IMG/VR virus record: IMGVR_UViG_3300023174_000123
Coordinates: 21,332 to 85,331 of that record
DNA from: a virus
Length of the DNA: 64,000 bases
Direction: 5' to 3' (one strand)
Each line of letters starts with the position of its first letter. Within the stretch, counting starts at the first letter, position 1. A program made the position numbers and the translations under genes. This document shows positions 1 through 7,409 of the stretch, piece after piece. The notes beneath the pieces are model-generated. The model was not told where the DNA came from. It ran no database searches and worked only from the letters and a program-made list of their open reading frames with translations.

Positions 1-1
1 T

Positions 2-82
2 GTGCGCAGTCCAGCTACCTTGTTGGGTGTGTTGACTCCTACCCAGCCCAACTTCTACGCTGCCAGAAACGTAAAGGCCTGA
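2..82 (+). CDS. C-terminal fragment of an upstream phage protein (partial)
   Basis: An open frame enters from the left edge and stops with TGA just before the next start codon. It encodes about 26 residues ending in Asn-Phe-Tyr-Ala-Ala-Arg-Asn-Val-Lys-Ala. The position directly before the gp4 homologue suggests a head or tail completion or baseplate gene, as is usual around T4 gene 4. The fragment is too short to assign. Confidence 0.45.
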   Translation: MRSPATLLGVLTPTQPNFYAARNVKA

Positions 83-84
83 TC

Positions 85-528
85 ATGGCCAATTTCCGTC
101 AAGGCGTATACACTGTTAGGAATCCTCAAAAATACGTGGGCAAAGGCACCCCCAGATACAGATCGGGCTGGGAGCTTACTTTTATGATGTTTCTTGACAG
201 CAATGACAACATTGTTCAATGGGCTTCAGAAAGCATTACCATACCCTATAGAAATCCCATCACCGGCAAGCAAAGCATGTATGTGCCAGATTTTTTTGTG
301 ACTTACCGTGGACGTGACAATACCACACGTGCCGAACTGATAGAAATCAAGCCCAAAAAACAAAGTCTAATTGAAAGTAAAATGAGCGACCGAGACCGTG
401 CTATTGTGGCAGTCAACTACGCCAAGTGGGATTCTGCAACCAAATGGGCACGGCGCAACGGACTCACATTTAGAGTAATCAACGAAGACATGATATTCCA
501 TCAAGGTAGTCGAAAAACCGGTAAATAG
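85..528 (+). CDS. 4: Head completion protein, T4 gp4 (gp50) family nuclease-like
   Basis: The 147-residue product matches the T4 gp4/gp50 head-completion family in length and order of motifs. It has an N-terminal segment with Arg-Ser-Gly-Trp-Glu-Leu, then Trp-Ala-Ser-Glu, Ile-Pro-Tyr-Arg-Asn-Pro, and a Val-Pro-Asp-Phe-Phe strand followed about 20 residues later by Ile-Glu-Ile-Lys-Pro-Lys. The last two resemble a PD-(D/E)xK nuclease core. In T4 this protein acts on the filled head before tail joining, probably trimming DNA at the portal. The gene starts 2 bases after the upstream stop and lies 3 bases before the next gene, so it belongs to a late structural cluster. The start is the first ATG of the frame. 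Confidence 0.85.
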   Translation: MANFRQGVYTVRNPQKYVGKGTPRYRSGWELTFMMFLDSNDNIVQWASESITIPYRNPITGKQSMYVPDFFVTYRGRDNTTRAELIEIKPKKQSLIESKMSDRDRAIVAVNYAKWDSATKWARRNGLTFRVINEDMIFHQGSRKTGK

Positions 529-531
529 GTC

Positions 532-1029
532 ATGACTCGTCGCCTTGAAGAACTGTTTGATTTGCCACCCAGTGGTAGCACCAGCGAAACCACTGAACCC
601 GAATCTATTCCTGCCACGCAGATAGCACTCAAAGAAATCAATGCTACCATAGACAAAATTGACGAAGCCCTGCCGGCTGTGCGAGGCTTGGATGCGTCTG
701 ACACTGAAATGGATGAAATAGCAGCCAAGGCACAAGAGACCTTTGACAATTTGATGGACTTGGGGTTCAATGTAGATAGTCGTTACAGCGGCGAAATATT
801 TGCAGTGGCTGGCACCATGCTGGGCCATGCGCTCACAGCCAAAACGGCCAAGCTAAACAAGAAGTTGAAAATGGTCGATCTGCAACTGAAAAAGCTCAAA
901 ATGGATCAGGATCGGGCCAGCACTGCCGGAGATGAAGCAGTGGAAACGGCACACGGACAGATATTGAGCCGCAATGATTTGCTAGAGCGTCTGATGGCGT
1001 CTAGAGACCAAAAAGATACAAAAGCATAA
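532..1029 (+). CDS. 16: Terminase small subunit, T4 gp16-like
   Basis: The 165-residue product has an acidic N-terminus (Leu-Glu-Glu-Leu-Phe-Asp-Leu-Pro), a central helical region (about residues 75-110) resembling the gp16 core segment with Glu-Ile-Phe-Ala-Val-Ala-Gly, and a charged C-terminal tail with Lys-Leu repeats. T4 gp16 forms rings that recognise DNA and regulate the gp17 packaging motor. Length and acidic-to-basic layout fit small terminases of marine T4-like phages. It follows gp4 by 3 bases. The large subunit is 12 kb downstream rather than adjacent, unlike T4. Assignment rests on remembered family features, so it is likely but not certain. Confidence 0.65.
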   Translation: MTRRLEELFDLPPSGSTSETTEPESIPATQIALKEINATIDKIDEALPAVRGLDASDTEMDEIAAKAQETFDNLMDLGFNVDSRYSGEIFAVAGTMLGHALTAKTAKLNKKLKMVDLQLKKLKMDQDRASTAGDEAVETAHGQILSRNDLLERLMASRDQKDTKA

Positions 1030-1032
1030 ATA
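1025..1032 (+). promoter_or_regulatory. T4-type late promoter (CATAAATA)
   Basis: CATAAATA overlaps the end of the small terminase gene and lies 18 bases before the ATG at 1051. In T4 this box spans -13 to -6, which would give a start near 1038 and a short leader. Confidence 0.6.
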
Positions 1033-1050
1033 TCATATAGGGATACAAAT

Positions 1051-1659
1051 ATGAAAAAATTTCAAGAATACCTGGCCGAAAGCGAAAGAACCTACCGCTA
1101 TAGGATCAAAATCGTGGGTGACGTAGCACCTGACTTTGTCAAGATGCTGACTGAAAAACTCAAACAGTTTGATCCGGTCAAGATTGGTTCGCCAAAAACC
1201 ACGCCGGTGCAACTCAAGCCTGCTGACTTCCCCAAGCACAGCAATGACTCAGTGACCAGCATGGATTGTGAATTCCGCTATCCAGCCATTGAACCACAGA
1301 TCAAACAGATCGCACAGTTATTGTTCTTGGATCCTAATAGAATCATCATGTTGACCACACCGCACGAAGACAGCATGGACGTCGAGCGTGAAAAGATCGC
1401 GGATCAAAACAAAGATCTGCTCACTGACACAGACTATCCTGCTCCTGACGCTGAACAAAAGGCACTCAGCAAAGATTATTCGGCACCCTATGACGAACAT
1501 GCTGTGTTGAAGAATGCCTATCGCAGTGACTTCACAGTAGCTGGAGGCAAGACACCACCAGCCAAGACTACAAATGATTTGCCTATGGGCACATCAAGCC
1601 CTATGACCAAGGTCAAGCGACCACCACGCCCAGCCACTGGCGCCAACCCAAGAGGATAA
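1051..1659 (+). CDS. Candidate internal head protein with capsid-targeting-like N-terminus
   Basis: The 202-residue product begins Met-Lys-Lys-Phe-Gln-Glu-Tyr-Leu-Ala-Glu-Ser. This closely resembles the T4 capsid-targeting sequence, which is cut after a Leu/Ile-x-Glu by the gp21 prohead protease. A folded N-terminal part (about residues 15-110) is followed by a low-complexity tail rich in Lys, Pro, Thr and Asp, ending Pro-Arg-Pro-Ala-Thr-Gly-Ala-Asn-Pro-Arg-Gly. I infer that it is packaged in the head and possibly ejected. No enzyme motif is visible. Its own late promoter lies just upstream and the next gene follows after 4 bases. Confidence 0.55.
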   Translation: MKKFQEYLAESERTYRYRIKIVGDVAPDFVKMLTEKLKQFDPVKIGSPKTTPVQLKPADFPKHSNDSVTSMDCEFRYPAIEPQIKQIAQLLFLDPNRIIMLTTPHEDSMDVEREKIADQNKDLLTDTDYPAPDAEQKALSKDYSAPYDEHAVLKNAYRSDFTVAGGKTPPAKTTNDLPMGTSSPMTKVKRPPRPATGANPRG

Positions 1660-1663
1660 CAGC

Positions 1664-3574
1664 ATGACATTTTTTTACGACCTAAATAAGAAGTTGGCTG
1701 ACCTGGCCAAGAAACAAGACCTTGTTGAGAGTGCTCAGCCAGTGGCTGAACGTAGCACTGGTGACTACTCGGCCAAGAAAGCTGCTGCGGGCAAAGACAT
1801 TGGTAAGCCTGGCAAGATGTTTTCAAAGATTGCTAAGTCGGCAGGCGAGCGTTATGGCTCCAAAGAGCGTGGCGAGAAAGTTGCAGGTGCTGTATTAGCC
1901 AAACTGCGTGCCAAAGAAAGTGCCGGCAACATGGATGAGAGTGCTCTCCAAGCATACCTGGGTAAAAAGAAATACGGCGAGACTGGCATGAAGGCCCTGC
2001 AGAAAGCCGGCCGTGAAGGCGCCAGCAAAGAGACCATGGCCAAGATCCGTGCCAAACACGACAAGATGGACGAAGAAATAGCCGACGAAGGCAACGCATT
2101 TACAGCCAAGCTCAAGAGCACACCCAAGGGTGGCGAGTTTGAACTGGATGGCAAAAAATACAAAGACACCAGCAACATCGAAGAGAAAAAAGAAACCAAA
2201 AAATCTCGCAGTGCTGGCACAGCATTTGATCCTGAAGTGGCCAAATCAATGTTTGCCACCAAAGACGAGCATCCAAGATATGATGTCAAAGACACAGGCT
2301 ACAGTAAACGTTACACAAGAAAAGAAGAACCTGAAGAAAAAGATGATGTAGAAGTCACGGATCAACCCAAGAAGAAAGGTCGTCCAAAAGGTCCTGAGAA
2401 AGGTCCTGAGCGTGTAACCAAAGGCAGCCACAAGTACAAAATGGTCAATGGCAAGCGTGTCAAGAAAGAAAAGACCGAAGAAGATCTTGACACCGACGGC
2501 GTCATGATGACACGTCCGTCAAACATGAGTTCGGAAGACATTGAAAGTGTCAGCCTGATCAACAAAGGTGAATACGATCGTGAAGGCGAAATGGCCAAGG
2601 ACGATTTGGAAAGTCTTGCCATGGCTGCCAAAGAGTTGCATGCCATTCTTGGCGACGATGAAAATCTGCCTGAGTGGGTCCAAAGCAAAATCACCAAGGC
2701 CTTGGATTATATCAACAGCAGCAATCAATACATGCATCAACAAAAAGATGATGCAGAACCCGTGGCAGAAAAAGCCGTCAGCCAGGCACAACGCAGAGCC
2801 GCTGGCATAGCACATGCCGCACAAAAAGGCGAGATCCCCAAAAGCGAGTTGCGTGGCGCGTCAAAAGAAATGGCCCGGATGCCCAAGGGTGAACTGCACA
2901 AGTTTGCAGCGACCAAAGAAAAAGGTCTTCCAAAGAAAGTCAAAGAAGCCGGCAAACCCGACTTTTTAGATCTTGACAAGGATGGCAACAAGTCCGAACC
3001 CATGAAACAAGCTGCCAAACAAGCCAAAGGCAAGACGAAAGAAGAAGCCGTTGACGAAACAACTGTAGCCGGATCAGTGGCCACAGCACCCACTGGTGGT
3101 AAATCCAAGGGCGGTGTGCAGTTTGGCAAGGGCGTGTATGAAAGCCTGGATCGAAAGTTCCGGCAGGCACTCACAGAAGGCATGAACGTAAGTGTGAACA
3201 TGAACACTGGTCCTGATGGTAATCCCAGCAAGAACATCACTGTCAGTGCCGACGGTGAAGATGCAGAAGCCTTGGCCGCATTGTTAAAGATGGCTGGCAT
3301 GGGCGGTCACGACAACGCAGAAAGCTGTGGCACCTGTGGCAAAGCACCCTGTGGCTGTGAGGAATTAGATGAGAACAGCCCAGACTGGCCCACAAACACA
3401 GAAACCAGCGACAATGCCATGCAGTATTCAGGAGGCCTCAATGGTCCTAAATCAACTGGACAAACAACAGTTCCTGTGATTGCCAGCCAACTGCGTCGCC
3501 AAGTTTCAATGGAAGAGTCAATGGAACTTGAGCGCAATCTGTTCCGTTTATACCAAAACTATAAAGCACAATGA
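1664..3574 (+). CDS. Large basic/acidic head-associated protein with DUF3008-like and AT-hook-like segments
   Basis: This 636-residue protein is highly charged and mostly low complexity. Visible pieces are an AT-hook-like Lys-Lys-Gly-Arg-Pro-Lys-Gly near residue 240, a DUF3008-like segment near residues 370-425 (Ala-Gly-Ile-Ala-His-Ala-Ala, then Gly-Ala-Ser-Lys-Glu-Met-Ala), an EF-hand-like loop Asp-Leu-Asp-Lys-Asp-Gly-Asn-Lys-Ser near 430-440, and a Cys cluster (Cys-Gly-Thr-Cys-Gly ... Cys-Gly-Cys) near 550-565. Its neighbours carry capsid-targeting-like N-termini. A DNA-binding internal head or scaffold-like protein is plausible. Its exact role is unknown. It overlaps the next gene by 4 bases (ATGA). 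Confidence 0.55.
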   Translation: MTFFYDLNKKLADLAKKQDLVESAQPVAERSTGDYSAKKAAAGKDIGKPGKMFSKIAKSAGERYGSKERGEKVAGAVLAKLRAKESAGNMDESALQAYLGKKKYGETGMKALQKAGREGASKETMAKIRAKHDKMDEEIADEGNAFTAKLKSTPKGGEFELDGKKYKDTSNIEEKKETKKSRSAGTAFDPEVAKSMFATKDEHPRYDVKDTGYSKRYTRKEEPEEKDDVEVTDQPKKKGRPKGPEKGPERVTKGSHKYKMVNGKRVKKEKTEEDLDTDGVMMTRPSNMSSEDIESVSLINKGEYDREGEMAKDDLESLAMAAKELHAILGDDENLPEWVQSKITKALDYINSSNQYMHQQKDDAEPVAEKAVSQAQRRAAGIAHAAQKGEIPKSELRGASKEMARMPKGELHKFAATKEKGLPKKVKEAGKPDFLDLDKDGNKSEPMKQAAKQAKGKTKEEAVDETTVAGSVATAPTGGKSKGGVQFGKGVYESLDRKFRQALTEGMNVSVNMNTGPDGNPSKNITVSADGEDAEALAALLKMAGMGGHDNAESCGTCGKAPCGCEELDENSPDWPTNTETSDNAMQYSGGLNGPKSTGQTTVPVIASQLRRQVSMEESMELERNLFRLYQNYKAQ

Positions 3575-4308
3575 AATCGCTAAAAGACTATCTCGTAGAA
3601 AGTGAACAATGGATGAACACACCTGCTGCAGGTGACATCTTTGCGTTTGAACTTCCTGATGAAGTCTTGTGTGAGACCTACGTCATTGAAGTTGCTGATG
3701 ATTGTATCCTACTAGATTCTACACCAGAGATCAACGCAGCCTTGGCCGAATGGGCCACTCTTGAAGACTCCGACGAAGGTGATTCAGGTGTGATCATGGA
3801 AACCATGGGCTACGGCACCTTGGTCGGCGAAGGCGCCATGAAAAAAGAAATGCACGCAGCCGCAGAAGAAATGAGCCTGGAAGATTTCAAAGACCGCTAT
3901 GGTGACGAAGACTGGATTGAAGAATTTTGGCGAGTCAGTAACGGTGTGGATAAAGATATCGACGAAGACCAAGATGCGGCTGTGGTAGCTGGCAAAGAGG
4001 CTGCTATTGATGCCGCACAACGCTTGGCCACCGACGAAGCCGAATATCAAGGCCGCAAAGTAGCCCTGGGCAAGCCCATGGCAGGTGATGTCAAAAAGTT
4101 TAAGGTGTATGTCAAAGATCCCAAGACAGGCAATGTAAAGAAAGTGAACTTTGGGCATGGTGGCACCAGCGCCAAACGTGCTGGCCAAAAGACAATGCGT
4201 ATCAAAAAATCAAATCCTGCACGTAGAAAAAGTTTCCGGGCCCGTCACAACTGTGCCAACCCAGGCCCAAGAACAAAAGCACGCTATTGGTCGTGCCGTA
4301 AATGGTAA
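3571..4308 (+). CDS. Candidate internal head protein with conserved C-terminal DUF5872-type domain
   Basis: The 245-residue product starts Met-Lys-Ser-Leu-Lys-Asp-Tyr-Leu-Val-Glu-Ser, again like a T4 capsid-targeting sequence with a Leu-x-Glu cleavage site. The middle is acidic. The last 70 residues form a basic domain with Phe-Lys-Val-Tyr-Val-Lys-Asp-Pro and a terminal Ala-Arg-His-Asn-Cys-Ala-Asn-Pro-Gly ... Tyr-Trp-Ser-Cys. I recognise this domain (DUF5872-type, from memory) as recurring in large marine phages without a known function. The ATGA start overlaps the upstream stop, indicating translational coupling. Confidence 0.55.
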   Translation: MKSLKDYLVESEQWMNTPAAGDIFAFELPDEVLCETYVIEVADDCILLDSTPEINAALAEWATLEDSDEGDSGVIMETMGYGTLVGEGAMKKEMHAAAEEMSLEDFKDRYGDEDWIEEFWRVSNGVDKDIDEDQDAAVVAGKEAAIDAAQRLATDEAEYQGRKVALGKPMAGDVKKFKVYVKDPKTGNVKKVNFGHGGTSAKRAGQKTMRIKKSNPARRKSFRARHNCANPGPRTKARYWSCRKW

Positions 4309-4323
4309 TCAAGGAAAACAAAA

Positions 4324-4617
4324 ATGGCCGCAAACGTATATACCACACTAGCTAACACAACTGTTTACACAGACAAACTACAGATTGCCACGGCGGCTAA
4401 TGCTGTGACATACCAAGTCTATGCAACCGCATTGGGTTCAGCCGCAGCCGTGGGCAACTTATATTCTACACCAATCACCATTCCGCCCAACACAGTGTTT
4501 GAAGTATATTCAGGAGCTGGCAACAAAGTCACTGTCACCGGAACACCATTTACAGCCCTGGAATTAGGAACCCAAAGTTCTGCTCAATATAGCGTTTTTA
4601 ATTCCGCAGGACAATAA
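4324..4617 (+). CDS. Small beta-rich probable structural protein
   Basis: The 97-residue product has no charged clusters and is rich in Ala, Thr, Val and Tyr. It has alternating hydrophobic strands and a Pro-Pro-Asn-Thr-Val-Phe-Glu-Val-Tyr turn, typical of small decoration or fibre-associated folds. An A-rich ribosome-site region (aaggaaaacaaaa) precedes the ATG. I do not recognise a specific family. Its place among late structural genes supports a virion role. Confidence 0.45.
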   Translation: MAANVYTTLANTTVYTDKLQIATAANAVTYQVYATALGSAAAVGNLYSTPITIPPNTVFEVYSGAGNKVTVTGTPFTALELGTQSSAQYSVFNSAGQ

Positions 4618-4619
4618 CA

Positions 4620-5000
4620 GTGCGTGCCCGAGAATTTGTCTCCGAAGCCAAACGGGGAGGAGCCCGATCTGCACCTGCTCACGAATTTGAACAAGCTCAT
4701 CCTGGCCTAGTCATGCCCGGCGGCAAAGGTGATGTGTATTGGGGCCGCTACTATGATCACTATCGTGTTAGCAGTTTGGCTGGCATGGATCCAGCGGACA
4801 TTGACAAAATAGATGAAATTAATTTTTGGGGCAACTTGCCTGTGTTTAGTGCCTACACTGAATATGATCGCCGCAAACTCAAAGCGATCATGAAAAAACT
4901 TAAAATGAATCCCACAGATGCCATTGGCGACGGCAGTTATGAAACCACAGGCACCAACAAGACCAGTCCTGTCAAGGCCTTTCGAGGCTACACTCGCTAA
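4620..5000 (+). CDS. MRAREF-family small protein 1 (candidate internal virion protein)
   Basis: Starting at GTG two bases after the previous stop, this 126-residue protein begins Met-Arg-Ala-Arg-Glu-Phe-Val-Ser-Glu-Ala and ends with Thr-Asn-Lys-Thr-Ser-Pro-Val-Lys-Ala-Phe-Arg-Gly-Tyr-Thr-Arg. The same head and tail occur in the products at 5876-6274 and 6271-6663, so these are paralogues. The N-terminus fits a prohead-protease-cleaved targeting signal (Val-Ser-Glu before Ala). No catalytic motif is visible. Such MRAREF proteins recur in marine T4-like phages without known function. That is recalled, not checked. Confidence 0.6.
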   Translation: MRAREFVSEAKRGGARSAPAHEFEQAHPGLVMPGGKGDVYWGRYYDHYRVSSLAGMDPADIDKIDEINFWGNLPVFSAYTEYDRRKLKAIMKKLKMNPTDAIGDGSYETTGTNKTSPVKAFRGYTR

Positions 5001-5879
5001 ATGTGCGTGATCGTTGCCAAATGGTTTGACGGCACGGGCTGGGCCGGTGCCAAGAACCGTGACAGAACCTACACACCTGAATTAGATTTCATTGAAAGCA
5101 AAGCTGGCAATGTTGATCGCATGATGATGCATGATCTTGTCACTGGCTATAAAGAAGGTATCAACAGCCAGGGTGTCAGCATATTGAACACCAGCCTGGA
5201 CGTTGGCAACGACGAAACCGAAGTAGAAAGCGGCCGAGTCAAGTCCAGTCCCGACGGGCGGATCATAGCCGAAGCCTTGTCTTTACCCACGGCCGAACAA
5301 GCCGCTGGTTTGTTGATAAAGAATCAATTGTGTGGTTGTACCATGGTGTTTGATCAAGACGACATGATCTTGATCGAAGCTTCAAACTGGGATGGTAAAA
5401 GGCCCTATAGATTCCGGGCACGAAGGATACCTAAAACACAAACAGTGGCCAGGACCAATCACGGCATCTGGATGCCCACAGCTGGCATGCAACGTGACAA
5501 ACGAGATAAACAAAAAACGCTAGATCGCATCAGCAGTGAAAGCCGTTTATTGCTGGCTGAGGAAGTGGTAAAACAAGCACAACGACCCGAAGATCTAGTG
5601 GATGGCATGTGCCGTGTCTACATCAATGACCCGCAACTAAATATACTTAGGACCAGCACAGATGGGCGTAAAATGCGCACAACCAGCCAACAACTGTGTG
5701 TGCCAAAAGAACGAACCTTGTATTGTCGTCCTGTGAGTAGTCACATGAAGTTTGATTTTTGGAGCCTGAATCGCCCTACTACAGATGTGTGGGTTGAGCT
5801 AATGAGCAACAGAGAATTATGGCAGAATGTCAAAGGTGATCCACCTTTTGGCAGTATGCAGTTAAAGGACATGGAATGA
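5001..5879 (+). CDS. Ntn-hydrolase fold protein (C45/choloylglycine-hydrolase-like acylase or amidase)
   Basis: The 292-residue product begins Met-Cys, so removal of Met would expose Cys as an N-terminal nucleophile. Hallmarks of cysteine Ntn-hydrolases follow in order: Asn-Arg-Asp at 19-21, a Gly-Ile-Asn-Ser-Gln-Gly-Val-Ser segment near 52-59, and Arg-Thr-Asn-His-Gly near 152, resembling the Thr-Asn-His motif of the isopenicillin-N-acyltransferase (C45) group. Such enzymes cleave or transfer acyl groups on amides. The substrate is unknown. The gene sits between MRAREF-family paralogues with ATG-stop junctions on both sides, so it is probably co-translated with candidate internal head proteins. 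The family is fairly sure, the role open. Confidence 0.7.
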   Translation: MCVIVAKWFDGTGWAGAKNRDRTYTPELDFIESKAGNVDRMMMHDLVTGYKEGINSQGVSILNTSLDVGNDETEVESGRVKSSPDGRIIAEALSLPTAEQAAGLLIKNQLCGCTMVFDQDDMILIEASNWDGKRPYRFRARRIPKTQTVARTNHGIWMPTAGMQRDKRDKQKTLDRISSESRLLLAEEVVKQAQRPEDLVDGMCRVYINDPQLNILRTSTDGRKMRTTSQQLCVPKERTLYCRPVSSHMKFDFWSLNRPTTDVWVELMSNRELWQNVKGDPPFGSMQLKDME

Positions 5880-6274
5880 GAGCAAGAGAATTTGTAGCTG
5901 AACAACGCTATGGCGCCGCCAAGGATGTACCGGCCAGCGGAAAAAAACTACCTAAATCTCATCGCAGTGCTATCAAAGGCGCAATCAGCATGCCTGACAT
6001 CAGCCAGACCAAACAAGGCGGCAGTCCTTACACACAGTGGCGATTTGGCATAGCCATGGCCGGTGCACCTGATTATCCTACACCACCTGCAGGTGCCTTT
6101 GCCGGCGATCCGCTGTTGGCCACCTATTCGGATGCCGACTTGAAAATCATCAACGCAGCTGCCAAATCAGTGGGAGCTGGTGAAGTCAAGAAGCTCACAG
6201 ACAATCGCAGCACCGAAGCAGACTGGGTCAACAAGACTAGCCCTGTGACAGGATTTGGGGGATACGGCCGATGA
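5876..6274 (+). CDS. MRAREF-family small protein 2 (candidate internal virion protein)
   Basis: The 132-residue paralogue begins Met-Arg-Ala-Arg-Glu-Phe-Val-Ala-Glu-Gln and ends Val-Asn-Lys-Thr-Ser-Pro-Val-Thr-Gly-Phe-Gly-Gly-Tyr-Gly-Arg. The centre has Trp-Arg-Phe-Gly-Ile-Ala-Met-Ala, shared with the next gene, and a helical stretch with Ala-Ala-Ala-Lys-Ser-Val-Gly-Ala-Gly. The ATGA start overlaps the Ntn-hydrolase stop, so the two are translationally coupled. A virion-internal role is inferred from the capsid-targeting-like N-terminus only. Confidence 0.6.
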   Translation: MRAREFVAEQRYGAAKDVPASGKKLPKSHRSAIKGAISMPDISQTKQGGSPYTQWRFGIAMAGAPDYPTPPAGAFAGDPLLATYSDADLKIINAAAKSVGAGEVKKLTDNRSTEADWVNKTSPVTGFGGYGR

Positions 6275-6663
6275 GAGCCCGAGAGTTCATCCGTGAACAA
6301 CGAGAGCTTCCGCCCGAGATCTCGGAACCTTTGCGGTATACATACATACTGCCTGGACTCAGTGCCGCAGATCCTTACAGAAACTACAGATTTGGTGTGG
6401 CCATGGCCCGTGCTAGAAGTGACCGCGGCAAAGATCAAGATCAAGTAGATCACTTTATGCCGCCCTGGGAAGCAGAAACAGCCTTTGGCGAACATGGTGT
6501 GATATCGGGTTTTGATGCCAATGTGGATCCAGTGATCGACATGGCGCTAAAAATGACCAAGACACCCGGGGGCAAAAAGCTGGTCAGCTCGGCTGCTAGT
6601 GAAGAACCCGCCAGCACGGATAAAGTCAGTCCCATCAAACCTTTCCGAGGATATCCTAGATAA
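6271..6663 (+). CDS. MRAREF-family small protein 3 (candidate internal virion protein)
   Basis: The 130-residue third paralogue begins Met-Arg-Ala-Arg-Glu-Phe-Ile-Arg-Glu-Gln and ends Thr-Asp-Lys-Val-Ser-Pro-Ile-Lys-Pro-Phe-Arg-Gly-Tyr-Pro-Arg. It shares Tyr-Arg-Phe-Gly-Val-Ala-Met-Ala with paralogue 2. The start overlaps the previous stop (ATGA), and the stop shares a base with the next start. The trio plus the Ntn-hydrolase form one tight cassette. Function is unknown. Confidence 0.6.
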   Translation: MRAREFIREQRELPPEISEPLRYTYILPGLSAADPYRNYRFGVAMARARSDRGKDQDQVDHFMPPWEAETAFGEHGVISGFDANVDPVIDMALKMTKTPGGKKLVSSAASEEPASTDKVSPIKPFRGYPR

Positions 6664-6962
6664 TGGCCAATCCGCCACCGCCCTACGACGATCTCACGGG
6701 CATAAGCCGTACCGTGATGAAAGACAACGCCCAGGAAACAGTCACAAACTACAACGGCAACGCCAGACCCGCCGAAATGACCGTGAACATCAACACCAAT
6801 GAAATCTACATTGGCAATGCCACTGGAGCACTCACAAAAATCATACAGGTCACCGGATCCAACACCTTTTTGGGCAATGTGCGTGTGGCAAATTCTACCG
6901 CTGGACTCAATCAGCTGTATTTTGATCCGGCCACAGGTGAAATAGTCTACTACCAGCCCTAA
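6663..6962 (+). CDS. Small fibre-like structural protein
   Basis: The 99-residue product has a Pro-rich start and beta-strand-like repeats such as Ile-Tyr-Ile-Gly-Asn-Ala-Thr-Gly and Phe-Leu-Gly-Asn-Val-Arg-Val-Ala. It ends Tyr-Phe-Asp-Pro-Ala-Thr-Gly-Glu-Ile-Val-Tyr-Tyr. The Gly-Asn-Ala/Val pattern resembles the repeats of the large fibre encoded at 7410, suggesting a fibre accessory or a short tail-fibre head. The exact function is unassigned. Confidence 0.5.
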   Translation: MANPPPPYDDLTGISRTVMKDNAQETVTNYNGNARPAEMTVNINTNEIYIGNATGALTKIIQVTGSNTFLGNVRVANSTAGLNQLYFDPATGEIVYYQP

Positions 6963-6970
6963 GCTAAATA
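6963..6970 (+). promoter_or_regulatory. T4-type late promoter (GCTAAATA)
   Basis: GCTAAATA directly follows the stop codon of the upstream gene. The predicted start is near 6976 and a leader of about 16 bases carries an aagga-type ribosome site before the ATG at 6992. Confidence 0.55.
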
Positions 6971-6991
6971 AGCATTAAGGAACCTACGGAA

Positions 6992-7399
6992 ATGAAAATT
7001 GCAGATATCTTAAGAACACTAGCAGCTAATTTGGAACATGCCCAGGGCGGCACACCCGATCCACGCATACAGAATCCAGCTCAATTGATTGATGTAGTTG
7101 CTGTGGCAGACAACGATAAACCCAGCCCCAATGGGACTACGGATTCGGGCAACGACAAGGCACCAGAAAACACATTCCTGCCACCACTACAACAAAAGCA
7201 AGAATTGTTGAAAAAAGCAGTAGGGGTGGAGAATGTGTATGATGATGGCGGGCCAGAACATCAACACGCTGAAGAAACGGCTGAACAAGATGACATGACA
7301 GATGAACGTGATGACATAGTGGATCGTATCCGGCAACTCAGCGGAGTGCCCACAGCCGCTGTGCAAGAACTCAGCAACGACGAAGTATTTGACGACTAA
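6992..7399 (+). CDS. Acidic hypothetical protein upstream of the tail fibre
   Basis: The 135-residue product has a short helical N-terminus (Ile-Leu-Arg-Thr-Leu-Ala-Ala-Asn-Leu-Glu) followed by an Asp/Glu/Pro-rich, probably disordered middle. The C-terminus has Ile-Arg-Gln-Leu-Ser-Gly-Val-Pro. It has its own late promoter and lies 10 bases before the large fibre gene, so it may be a fibre-assembly or virion protein. No family is recognised. Confidence 0.4.
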   Translation: MKIADILRTLAANLEHAQGGTPDPRIQNPAQLIDVVAVADNDKPSPNGTTDSGNDKAPENTFLPPLQQKQELLKKAVGVENVYDDGGPEHQHAEETAEQDDMTDERDDIVDRIRQLSGVPTAAVQELSNDEVFDD

Positions 7400-7409
7400 G
7401 GTGTAGTCT

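Noticed and set aside
1833-3300. Several minus-strand frames (up to 187 codons) opposite the large charged head protein
   Set aside because: Products are Ser/Leu-rich mirror translations of Lys/Glu/Ala codons. The plus-strand gene has clean coupling and domains.
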